Source: Pseudomonadales bacterium (GTDB lineage Bacteria; Pseudomonadota; Gammaproteobacteria; Pseudomonadales; DC-out160). From it: a DNA stretch of 14,114 nt. A program made the translations under genes and the position numbers. The stretch lies in NCBI GenBank assembly GCA_016765265.1, contig JAESQG010000261.1, forward strand, positions 1 through 14,114, in the 5' to 3' direction. Below are positions 1 through 6,467 of the stretch, in pieces (position 1 is the stretch's first letter; the number at the start of each line of letters is the position of its first letter). Under the pieces are notes generated by a model. The model was not told the origin of the DNA, made no database searches, and saw only the letters and a program-made list of their open reading frames with translations.

Positions 1-1
1 A

Positions 2-304
2 AAATCAATTATAGTGGCTATCTTATTGTTGTGCACCTTCACCAGCGTCAGTCATGCTAGGTGGGAAGATCGATCCGATGAATTTCCAGGTACCATCAGT
101 GATAGCGACGCCGCTAAGTATAAAAAAATTGGCATTATTGCGGTGGTGGGTGGCGCGGCCGCTTACTTTATTTTGAGGAACTCGAATTTGCCCTCGACCG
201 ATAAGTCCGTCTCTTCCTTAAAGAAGAAAAATGCCACAAACCTCCCAAATACCTGGACTTACGCAATAGCCGGTAGCGGTATGTCAGTTAAATATCAATT
301 TTGA
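2..304 (+). CDS. Small exported protein of unknown function (5' end outside window)
   Basis: The frame is open to the left edge of the window, so the true start probably lies just upstream. A GTG at 14 exists, but using it would remove the basic residue of the signal peptide (K-S-I-I-V-A-I-L-L-L precedes T-S-V-S-H-A). The visible part has a Sec signal peptide with likely cleavage after S-H-A. It is followed by a charged stretch (R-W-E-D-R-S-D-E), a second hydrophobic segment (I-G-I-I-A-V-V-G-G-A-A-A-Y-F-I-L), a Lys/Ser-rich linker and a C-terminus S-V-K-Y-Q-F. A terminal Phe with alternating hydrophobic residues resembles the end of an outer-membrane beta strand, but the protein is too short to be a barrel by itself. 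I do not recognise the family. It is separated from the next gene by 122 bases and may end an upstream transcription unit. Confidence 0.6.
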   Translation, partial: KSIIVAILLLCTFTSVSHARWEDRSDEFPGTISDSDAAKYKKIGIIAVVGGAAAYFILRNSNLPSTDKSVSSLKKKNATNLPNTWTYAIAGSGMSVKYQF

Positions 305-357
305 TAGGAACCATAAATCAAACTTTCAGGCAGTAGTAGCAGTAAAGTGAATTGGAA

Positions 358-416
358 TGTGTGAGAAACACAGTTAAAATCACCCCCCCCCTTTTCACTA
401 CATGAAGAAACTTCAT
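358..416 (+). promoter_or_regulatory. Leader of the sigma gene: two small hairpins, a C9 run and an 11-codon-position mini-ORF
   Basis: The 122-base gap before the sigma-like gene holds three structures. TGTGT-GAGAA-ACACA can pair at 358-372. An uninterrupted run of nine C lies at 383-391 and is followed by TTTT. A perfect short hairpin ATGAAG-AAA-CTTCAT lies at 402-416. The ATG of that hairpin opens a 10-codon reading frame (402-434, ending TGA) that overlaps the ATG of the sigma-like gene at 427. No Shine-Dalgarno sequence is visible in front of 427, so translational coupling from this mini-ORF is possible. That function is inference. I could not identify a convincing -35/-10 pair. Confidence 0.35.
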
Positions 417-426
417 CGACACGCTC

Positions 427-1884
427 ATGCCTGATTCTCACGAAAACGATACTCAGTTAGCAGAACGAGCGGCCTACCGGTCGGCCACTCTCGACATCAA
501 GCAAGGCGCTGACCCTGAGCGCAGGTGTCCAGGGAACCGATTAAATTTCGAGCAGATGTCAAGCAAAGAGGTAGCAGGAGCACAAGGCCATTACCAGCAA
601 GTTAGAATCAAGGCGGAGAATTTGATACTAACCCGCTCTGATCGCCACGACCCCTTTCTCGTTTATAAGTGCAAGCAGGATTGTGGTGATAATCGAATTC
701 GATACCAATGCACCCTTGAGAAAAGGTGGGGGAGCCAGCAATCAACAGACTTGTTTTGCACGGTAGGGAACGATGCTTATGAGTGGATGGTCAGCGATCT
801 GACGGGTACTTGCCGCTTATTGGCTTTCAAAGGGGAAGTGGGATTGGTGGACTATTTCAAAGCCATTATCCATTCCTACATGTTTGTACAGCGCTGGCGG
901 AACTGGCGGTACGGGAATCGAATTGAAGTACCAGAATACATAAAGGATATTGGGCAAAGGTACGAGTCACTGGTAAAAGGCGTTGGCGAAGTGGGTGATG
1001 AAGATACTTTCGAAGCAACTCAGGCGGAGACAGGTCTAGCGGAAACAGGTCTAGCGGAAACAATGCTAGCAGCTATGTCACGTATCACCCAAGAAAGTCT
1101 AGCATCGGGCGAAAAGACATCTGCTATTTCCAAGGAATTGGCATCATACCTGGCGAAAGGACCCCTCAGGAGTTCTAGCAAATCGGTGGTTCGTCAATTT
1201 TCTAATGAATTTATTAAGTTTGTTGAAGCGTACGGAGAACCCAATATTCAATCTATCGTGCTGATGCATTCAATAGGCGAAGAATTGGAGCCACAAAAAC
1301 TTATTGCGACAATTTATAGAGAATTAAGATCTGGAACTGAACTTCCCCATATAGCTTCCCATAAGCTAAGTACGATACAAGGGGAATTCGACCTCCATGA
1401 TAAGGAGATTATTGTAAGAGAGATGGCTCATCGCATTTTGATCATCCTCACCAAAAAAGGAAAGATGGGCGTCCTTATGCCCAAGAAAATGGAATCAATG
1501 AGCTTGTATGGCGATGGACAGGAGTCCCATCAACTAGACCTTCCGGATGAGGGAGACCCGAGTATAGCGCTGGAAGAAGACGATGAAGCACAACTGGAAG
1601 TACGCGTAAAGCAACTATTAGGCGTCGCGATGCAAGCGCTGTCGGAGACAGACAGGTTTATCGTTGAGGCAATGGTGGTATCTAAGGTGCCCGCAAAGAG
1701 CGTTCTGAACTCTCTTGCAAAACATACGTGCATGCCATCAACCATAGATCAAAACTTATCTTTGGATCAACAGGTACAAAGACTTCATGTGTACAAAAAC
1801 AAAATACTAAAGAATTTGAGAGAAACAATGCAGCCATTGCAAAGTACGAACAGCCAGGAAGACACAGAGTTAAGCAGTTGTTGA
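427..1884 (+). CDS. Divergent sigma-70-family-like transcription factor
   Basis: A 485-residue cytoplasmic protein without signal peptide. Residues about 110-185 resemble a sigma region 2: a hydrophobic/aromatic helix V-D-Y-F-K-A-I-I-H-S-Y followed by R-W-R-N-W-R-Y and a Pro-Glu-Tyr-Ile helix. Residues about 395-468 resemble a region 4 helix-turn-helix: A-L-S-E-T-D-R-F-I-V-E-A-M, then a Lys/Arg-rich helix with K-N-K-I-L-K-N-L-R-E. The ~200 residues between them are long for an ECF sigma factor. They include a short tandem repeat (A-E-T-G-L-A-E-T-G-L, residues 200-209) and an acidic linker (about 372-390). Cysteines at 81, 86 and 95 are clustered, but I cannot show metal binding. The strongest support is the next gene, a zinc-finger membrane anti-sigma factor. 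The ATG at 427 is the only Met start, since the frame is stopped at 403, but it lacks a clear ribosome binding site. It could be another DNA-binding regulator of similar fold. Confidence 0.6.
   Translation: MPDSHENDTQLAERAAYRSATLDIKQGADPERRCPGNRLNFEQMSSKEVAGAQGHYQQVRIKAENLILTRSDRHDPFLVYKCKQDCGDNRIRYQCTLEKRWGSQQSTDLFCTVGNDAYEWMVSDLTGTCRLLAFKGEVGLVDYFKAIIHSYMFVQRWRNWRYGNRIEVPEYIKDIGQRYESLVKGVGEVGDEDTFEATQAETGLAETGLAETMLAAMSRITQESLASGEKTSAISKELASYLAKGPLRSSSKSVVRQFSNEFIKFVEAYGEPNIQSIVLMHSIGEELEPQKLIATIYRELRSGTELPHIASHKLSTIQGEFDLHDKEIIVREMAHRILIILTKKGKMGVLMPKKMESMSLYGDGQESHQLDLPDEGDPSIALEEDDEAQLEVRVKQLLGVAMQALSETDRFIVEAMVVSKVPAKSVLNSLAKHTCMPSTIDQNLSLDQQVQRLHVYKNKILKNLRETMQPLQSTNSQEDTELSSC
1030..1059 (+). 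repeat. Perfect 15-bp tandem duplication inside the sigma-like gene
   Basis: The unit ACAGGTCTAGCGGAA occurs at 1030-1044 and again at 1045-1059. Degenerate partial copies flank both sides, with GCGGAGA before and ACAATGCTAGCAG after. It is in frame and encodes the repeated pentapeptide of residues 200-209, so copy-number change would lengthen or shorten a linker without breaking the frame. Confidence 0.9.
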
Positions 1885-1933
1885 ATTTTATAATTATTGG
1901 ATTTACTAATTGTTGAAACAAATAATTATTAAC

Positions 1934-1955
1934 GGTGAACACGAACACTTTCACC
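1934..1955 (+). promoter_or_regulatory. Inverted repeat between sigma and anti-sigma genes
   Basis: GGTGAA at 1934-1939 and TTCACC at 1950-1955 form a dyad with a 10-base spacer, 31 bases upstream of the anti-sigma ATG. It may be a weak RNA hairpin modulating anti-sigma expression or an operator. Neither role can be shown from sequence. The rest of the 101-base gap is AT-rich, with AATTATT/AATAATT near-repeats. Confidence 0.3.
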
Positions 1956-1985
1956 TAAAGCACACATTAATAGAAGAGAAAACCC

Positions 1986-2900
1986 ATGACGGAACAACAT
2001 CTCTCTGAAGATGAAATCTACCAATATCTTGACGAGCCCGAGCACGCCAAGCATGATGATTTACGCTCCCATCTATTAACTTGTTCACAGTGCTTAAATG
2101 AATTAGACAAAGCCCGATCGTTTGAAAGACTACTCGGTGATGTGAACGCTGACGGAGATGATACAATTCCAGAGGAAGTGGTTGCGCTATGGAACTCGAA
2201 TACCAATAATTCCGATCAAGCTTCTACCGTCGCTAAAATTAAAGAAAAAAAAGGTCACTTGCGCCACTCACTGCATTATATTGCGAACCAGGATGCTTTC
2301 GATATTGAGCAGAATGATATTGAGCAGAATGATGACGAGAAAAAAGATAACGTTGTTTCAATCGATTCGTTTACTGCAAAAAAGCAACCAGACAAAACAC
2401 CACTCAAGTCCAATTCACCTCAACACAACCGGATTCCATTTAGAGCTCTGACCGCCATTGCCGCAGCAATAATAATCGCGATTATCGTTCCTTACAATAT
2501 TCAGTTTGAGGGTGAGCCGGATGGCCAGCTCACGGCCTATCAAGATAACGCTGAGATCATACTTGTGGATGAGAACTCGACTAAAGGTATTGGCTTTTTT
2601 GGCGCAGTGGATATGGAGCATCAAGATTTCTCTGGACTCTCCTTTACCCTAAAAGGTCAGAATAGGATTTTGGTGGAATGGCCGAATATTGAAGACGTCG
2701 AACGATATGGGCTGAGTTTGTTTGTTCTTAAGGACGGTGAGAAAGAGGTGTTGTTTGAGAGAGAGGTTGAAGAGAACTTCGTTTTAATCGACAACTTTCC
2801 ATTACAAAGCAAACACCATTATCGCTGGACTTTAAACGGGATTACCGAAGATAGAAGATCCTTTAGCGCCGACGGTGGGTTTGTTTCAGGTAATTTATAA
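1986..2900 (+). CDS. Zinc-finger (HC2-type) transmembrane anti-sigma factor
   Basis: A 304-residue protein with the architecture of a membrane anti-sigma factor. The N-terminal cytoplasmic domain carries the H-x3-C-x2-C zinc-binding signature (His29, Cys33, Cys36 in S-H-L-L-T-C-S-Q-C-L), with an extra His at 20 or 23. An acidic, low-complexity linker follows (about 55-148), containing a tandem D-I-E-Q-N repeat (106-115). There is one membrane helix at about 152-170 (A-L-T-A-I-A-A-A-I-I-I-A-I-I-V). A periplasmic domain of ~130 residues ends the protein, with alternating beta-strand patterns and W/Y positions (L-V-E-W-P, Y-R-W-T-L, G-G-F-V) that look FN3- or Ig-like. In known families such proteins hold their sigma factor at the membrane until a signal or protease releases it. 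The partner here is presumably the upstream sigma-like protein. The caspase gene begins 32 bases downstream, suggesting co-transcription. The ribosome binding site is weak (AGAAGAG, 1972-1978). Confidence 0.75.
   Translation: MTEQHLSEDEIYQYLDEPEHAKHDDLRSHLLTCSQCLNELDKARSFERLLGDVNADGDDTIPEEVVALWNSNTNNSDQASTVAKIKEKKGHLRHSLHYIANQDAFDIEQNDIEQNDDEKKDNVVSIDSFTAKKQPDKTPLKSNSPQHNRIPFRALTAIAAAIIIAIIVPYNIQFEGEPDGQLTAYQDNAEIILVDENSTKGIGFFGAVDMEHQDFSGLSFTLKGQNRILVEWPNIEDVERYGLSLFVLKDGEKEVLFEREVEENFVLIDNFPLQSKHHYRWTLNGITEDRRSFSADGGFVSGNL
2301..2330 (+). repeat. Perfect 15-bp tandem duplication inside the anti-sigma gene
   Basis: GATATTGAGCAGAAT occurs at 2301-2315 and 2316-2330. It is in frame and duplicates D-I-E-Q-N in the cytoplasmic linker of the anti-sigma factor. 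The unit length equals that of the duplication in the neighbouring sigma-like gene, although the sequences are unrelated. Confidence 0.9.
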
Positions 2901-2932
2901 TTAATTTTTTTGCACGACAAGATAGGTGAAAC

Positions 2933-4123
2933 GTGTCTCAGATCATAACTGGTAAGATTATTGTTGGACTATTACTTCTCTGCTTATCACACATAAGTAT
3001 AGCAGATCAATTTGACGGTATCCCTCTCGAAACCAAAGTGCAGAAATGGATGAGAGAGATGGCATCAAATCCGCTACTAGCATCGAATGAAGGCATTCCT
3101 ATTAGCGATTCGGAAGGCTCACATAATAAAAATACAGAAAATACCCCAATACAAAAAGATGCGTTGGTTATCGGCAACAGCGATTACATAAGTGAAAGCA
3201 CGACTGATTTACATAACCCTATTTACGATGCGGCGGAAATCTCCGCTCAACTCCAAAAATTAGGGTTTAACGTAACCTTGTTGTTGGATGCGGATCAACA
3301 ACAGATGGAAAACGCCATCGAAGAATTCACCATGCAGGAGAATCCCGAACGGCTTAGCTTTTTTTACTACGCTGGACATGGTGTGCAAGTTAAAAAATAC
3401 GGGAACTACCTTATTCCCGTAGATGCCAATATAAAAAAGGAGCTCGATGTTAGAAGAGATGGGGTGAGCGTCGCTTGGGTCTTAGAATCAATGGAGTACG
3501 CCAACAACAAAACCAACATTATTGTGCTAGATGCCTGCCGCAATAATCCCTTCGGATACCAGCGATCTCAATCACAGGGATTAATGGCGATGAATGCACC
3601 CAAGGGAAGTATTATTGCGTATGCGACCTCCCCCGGCGAAGTGGCATTGGATGGAACGGGAAATAACGGCATATACACTAAAAACCTGTTACGCCACTTG
3701 AGGGAGCCTCTAGAGATAAAAGTTCAATTGACGCGAGTGGCTGCAGATGTTCAAAACGAAACGCTAACACAGTACGGCCAACTACAAGTGCCGTGGTTCA
3801 GCAGCTCTCTCACCGATAATCTGTATTTGTCCGGTAGTCAGGATAATCCCTACGTTGCAACCATTGAAAAAGATAAACCCCGCATGAACATCAATGCACA
3901 GGATAAGACATTAGTACTGCTGCCTGTCTATTTACAAAACCAACTAGGCATCAACATAAACTTTACTGATTCTAACTCCATTTTAAAAAATGGTGGTTTT
4001 GGGCCGGAGCAGCTGCGGTTACCGCTGTGGCCATTAATGCTGGTGGCGGTGAAGGAGGTAAAGGCGGTGCGGCCGGGCAAGATGGTGCGGACGGTGGAAG
4101 TGGTGGATTTTAGCTTGGTCTAG
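2933..4123 (+). CDS. Exported caspase-like cysteine protease (peptidase C14 family)
   Basis: A 396-residue product starting at GTG 2933 with AGGTG at 2924-2928. The signal peptide is residues 1-24 (K-I-I-V-G-L-L-L-L-C-L, cleavage near S-I-A|D), placing the protein in the periplasm or outside. The caspase p20-like domain spans about 75-300: strand A-L-V-I-G-N-S-D-Y, the D-A-A-E helix, F-F-Y-Y-A-G-H-G with catalytic His149, and I-V-L-D-A-C-R-N-N-P with catalytic Cys202. Both members of the dyad are present, so the enzyme should be active. Prokaryotic relatives usually cleave after Arg/Lys or Asp, and the preference cannot be read here. The last ~30 residues in this frame (after residue 357) are Leu/Val-rich and unlike the rest. 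In the -1 frame the same DNA encodes a small-residue hydrophobic stretch and a Gly-rich tail ending at TAG 4111-4113, so the 3' end appears frameshifted. The gene lies 32 bases after the anti-sigma gene. Confidence 0.85.
   Translation: MSQIITGKIIVGLLLLCLSHISIADQFDGIPLETKVQKWMREMASNPLLASNEGIPISDSEGSHNKNTENTPIQKDALVIGNSDYISESTTDLHNPIYDAAEISAQLQKLGFNVTLLLDADQQQMENAIEEFTMQENPERLSFFYYAGHGVQVKKYGNYLIPVDANIKKELDVRRDGVSVAWVLESMEYANNKTNIIVLDACRNNPFGYQRSQSQGLMAMNAPKGSIIAYATSPGEVALDGTGNNGIYTKNLLRHLREPLEIKVQLTRVAADVQNETLTQYGQLQVPWFSSSLTDNLYLSGSQDNPYVATIEKDKPRMNINAQDKTLVLLPVYLQNQLGININFTDSNSILKNGGFGPEQLRLPLWPLMLVAVKEVKAVRPGKMVRTVEVVDFSLV
3982..4113 (+). other. Apparent frameshift region: alternative -1 frame Gly-rich tail of the caspase
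   Basis: In the -1 frame relative to the caspase gene, 4003-4110 encodes 36 residues. They begin A-G-A-A-A-V-T-A-V-A-I-N and continue into Gly-Gly-X repeats (14 of 36 residues are Gly), ending with F and TAG at 4111-4113. The switch could occur at the heptamer T-TTA-AAA (3982-3988), a recognised shape for ribosomal -1 slippage. It could instead reflect loss of one G from the run at 4001-4003: adding one G gives the smooth join N-G-G-F-G-A-G-A-A-A. The latter reads more naturally, which favours an indel or sequencing error over programmed slippage. Confidence 0.55.
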
Positions 4124-4237
4124 TGCCAAGACAGACAGTTAAGATAGACAACGCGCGCGTAATACGTTGCGACCTTCATTCATAGTCAGTGCAAGACACC
4201 TAATCGATCTAAACTAAAAATCGATATTATTCACAAC

Positions 4238-4274
4238 ATGGAGTAATTGGGATCTTTAAAACTCGTAACTCCAT
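4238..4274 (+). promoter_or_regulatory. Inverted repeat upstream of the lipoprotein gene
   Basis: ATGGAGT (4238-4244) and ACTCCAT (4268-4274) are perfect complements separated by 23 bases, 72 bases before the inferred lipoprotein ATG. The 222-base gap between the caspase and lipoprotein genes also holds an ATCGAT pair (4203-4208 and about 4220-4225) and a CAACG/CGTTG pair near 4150-4170. There is no U-tract, so it is not a typical terminator. An operator or leader structure is possible. Confidence 0.3.
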
Positions 4275-4345
4275 TGGAGACGATTAGCAAAAGGAAAACC
4301 AACTCACTTTTAAGTCAATCTAGTAATAACCACTAAGGAACGATA

Positions 4346-6128
4346 ATGAAAAAAAAATAACCTAACTCGAATATTGGTAATATGTGCAAGCACATTTTGG
4401 TTTGTCGCTTGTGGAGGAGGGTCGTCCGATCCCTCAACTAACGAAGTAACTAACGACGACCAGGAACCTCGTAGCACGACCGACATCATTATAACCGGTA
4501 TAGCGGCTGCCGGTGTTCCGATTATCGGAGATGTTTATATTAAAGGAGCAAACGGTACAGAAATATCTACCCAGATTGAATCTGATGGCACCTTTAGTCT
4601 GAACGTCAATCAACTAACGCCGCCTTACATCCTCTATGTCGAAAGCGGTACCGATGGGAATAGTCTTAAAATTTATTCTGCAGTGGACACAGCGAATAGA
4701 ATAAACATAACTCCTATTACTGATCTTATCTTAAGAAATGCCTTATCAAACTCCGCCGAAAAAGCCTACATGAACTGGGATGTATCTGAATTAGATTTTT
4801 CAGCTTTGGAAATTTCATCAGTCAATACAAGGAACAGTATTCTACCTATACTACTAGCTGCAGAATTGACAAATAGTTTTAATTTGATGTCGGGTAGTTT
4901 TGCCACTAATCACATGGGATTTGACGCAGTTTTAGATTCACTATTGATAACATATAACGAAAACACTGCCACCATCACTAACCGAATTACAGGGTCTCAC
5001 TACACCGACAACTTAACCGTACTAAATGATGAAACAGGACTCCCTTCCAGTGACAGTTTGGTGTCCGTAATTGCTTTAGCTGATTTAGAATCTATAGGCC
5101 AATTCTGGCAAGACTTTACTTCGTTCATCGGTACCAGCAGGTCCGACAATGAAGTCATTGAGTGGTTTCCAACTCACATTGCGACAGACTATATGGACGA
5201 AGGTGAAACCTACGCTTTTCTACTGGAAGATTGGCTGTCGGATGAAGATGAGGAAAAAGAAACTACTCTCTCAGTTACTGTTATTTCGCTGCAACACCTC
5301 GATACCAGTACGACTTCATACAGCAAAGGCTACGCGGTTAAAGTACAGTTTCTAGAAAATAGTGAATCCGAAATCGAAGATATTGAAATGGTCTTCGATG
5401 GTGATAACTGGTTAGTCTACGGTGACCAAAAGTGGATGGAAACAGAATTGTTATCCCACGCTTTTTACAGCACCTGGCATGGAACTGAACCGTTTAGTAC
5501 TGGACTTGTAGTTATCGTTGAAGATGATTATCTCACGGGGTACAACAATGGAATTCGATCCGCTATTGTCACGGGGCCCGGCCTACCAGTAGAAGGTTTA
5601 GTCTTAATGCACGACTATCCAGAAGACGGAATGAGCCTATTTGGTGGAGGAAGATTTGTCAACCTAGTTAGTGATGTGACCATTGAAAGCATTCCAGACG
5701 GAGCTGAATATTCTTTCGTATTTTGCCAGGAAGTGCCGAGTTTAATTGATAATGATAAGACTAGCTGCACAGAGCTATATCGCGATACCCAAGAAAATGA
5801 AAAACGCCCAGTCCTCAATGTCGACTTAAATGCTCAGTCATTTGTAGTACCTACAAAGCCGATAGACCACGTCGAATCGCAAGTAAATTTTGGTGGCTTG
5901 GTTAATCTTAGCTGGGTTATACCACCAAATGGCAGCATGGATGATGTAGCGTTAAATTGGTCAACCGATGGAACAAGCCATTATGTCGAAGCAGACATCA
6001 GTAAAACAGACACATCTACGAGCATCGATACGACAGACTTACCTATTCCAGATGGTTGGTCCGTTATTTACTTCCAATCTCGTGATCAATACGAAAGGGC
6101 TTATCACGTAGCTTGGGCTTTGTATTAG
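4346..6128 (+). CDS. Large outer-membrane-type lipoprotein, out-of-frame start at an A9 run
   Basis: The long open frame (TTG 4374 to 6128, 584 residues) begins inside a signal peptide. The natural start is ATG 4346, preceded by AAGGA (4335-4339) at ideal spacing. As written, that ATG reads M-K-K-K-stop because nine A follow it. With eight A it reads M-K-K-N-N-L-T-R-I-L-V-I-C and joins the frame, giving a textbook lipoprotein signal with lipobox F-V-A-C followed by G-G-G-S-S-D (593 residues). The first mature ~60 residues (I-T-G-I-A-A-A-G-V-P, then D-G-T-F-S-L-N-V) look like a transthyretin/carboxypeptidase-regulatory-like beta fold common in CGGGS lipoproteins. The last ~90 residues (N-L-S-W-V-I-P-P, V-A-L-N-W-S-T-D) look Ig/FN3-like. 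The middle is unrecognised. Function is unknown. It may share control with the caspase and the following repeat protein. Confidence 0.7.
4349..4357 (+). repeat. A9 homopolymer directly after the lipoprotein start codon
   Basis: Nine consecutive A follow ATG 4346-4348. One fewer (or two more) restores the reading frame into the 5' part of the lipoprotein gene. Runs of this length are prone to replication slippage, transcriptional slippage and base-calling error, so this run decides whether the protein is made from its natural start. Confidence 0.85.
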
Positions 6129-6129
6129 T

Positions 6130-6193
6130 CCTAACTTGATGAGATGGAGGTTAGGGGTGGATCATCCGAAGGAGTTTATTCCGAGTCCACCCC
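6130..6193 (+). terminator. Two adjacent hairpins just after the lipoprotein gene
   Basis: CCTAAC (6130-6135) pairs with GTTAGG (6150-6155). GGGGTGGA (6154-6161) pairs with TCCACCCC (6186-6193). The two stems share bases 6154-6155, so they are partly exclusive. They begin 2 bases after the stop codon, as expected for a 3'-end structure, but no T-run follows. A role in mRNA protection or factor-dependent termination is more likely than intrinsic termination. Confidence 0.4.
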
Positions 6194-6301
6194 CACTACA
6201 CTTCCATTATCCGGCCAGTGACATTTTGAGTGATGCATTAGGACGCTGTTAGATCAGTCAAACTAAGAGCATTTCCTCGTTAAATGGAATTTCCCGAATT
6301 T

Positions 6302-6336
6302 TGCTGGGCAGCGCAGAAACCAAGTGCGGCCCAGCA
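6302..6336 (+). promoter_or_regulatory. Strong GC-rich hairpin in the leader of the repeat protein gene
   Basis: TGCTGGGC (6302-6309) pairs fully with GCCCAGCA (6329-6336). Inside it CGCA (6312-6315) pairs with TGCG (6325-6328), leaving a two-base AG bulge and a nine-base loop. This 12-pair stem stands out in an otherwise AT-rich 339-base gap. An interrupted T-rich stretch (about 6364-6378) lies 25-30 bases later, too far for a standard terminator. It could be a cis-regulatory leader, a small-RNA element or a transcription roadblock. The rest of the gap shows nothing else convincing. Confidence 0.45.
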
Positions 6337-6467
6337 CCTCAGCAATATATTCGACTCTCCTGCTATATTTTTTTATTTTTGTGAACATTCTAATAAAAAA
6401 TTGAAAATCATTGTTTCTAGTCTTCGATACGTAACCTAAAAATACGCAATCATAGAGGCAAAGCAAT

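Noticed and set aside
427..4123. A CRISPR-linked caspase (Craspase-like) system
   Set aside because: No CRISPR repeats, Cas-like proteins or Csx30/31-like partners are present. The caspase also carries a signal peptide, which argues against a cytoplasmic RNA-guided role.
4374..4376. TTG 4374 as the genuine lipoprotein start
   Set aside because: It lacks a nearby ribosome binding site and would give a signal peptide without its basic N-terminus, whereas ATG 4346 has both once one A is removed.
6130..6340. A riboswitch (for example cyclic-di-GMP type) in the leader of the repeat protein
   Set aside because: Hairpins are present, but the conserved loop and receptor sequences of riboswitch classes I know are not visible.
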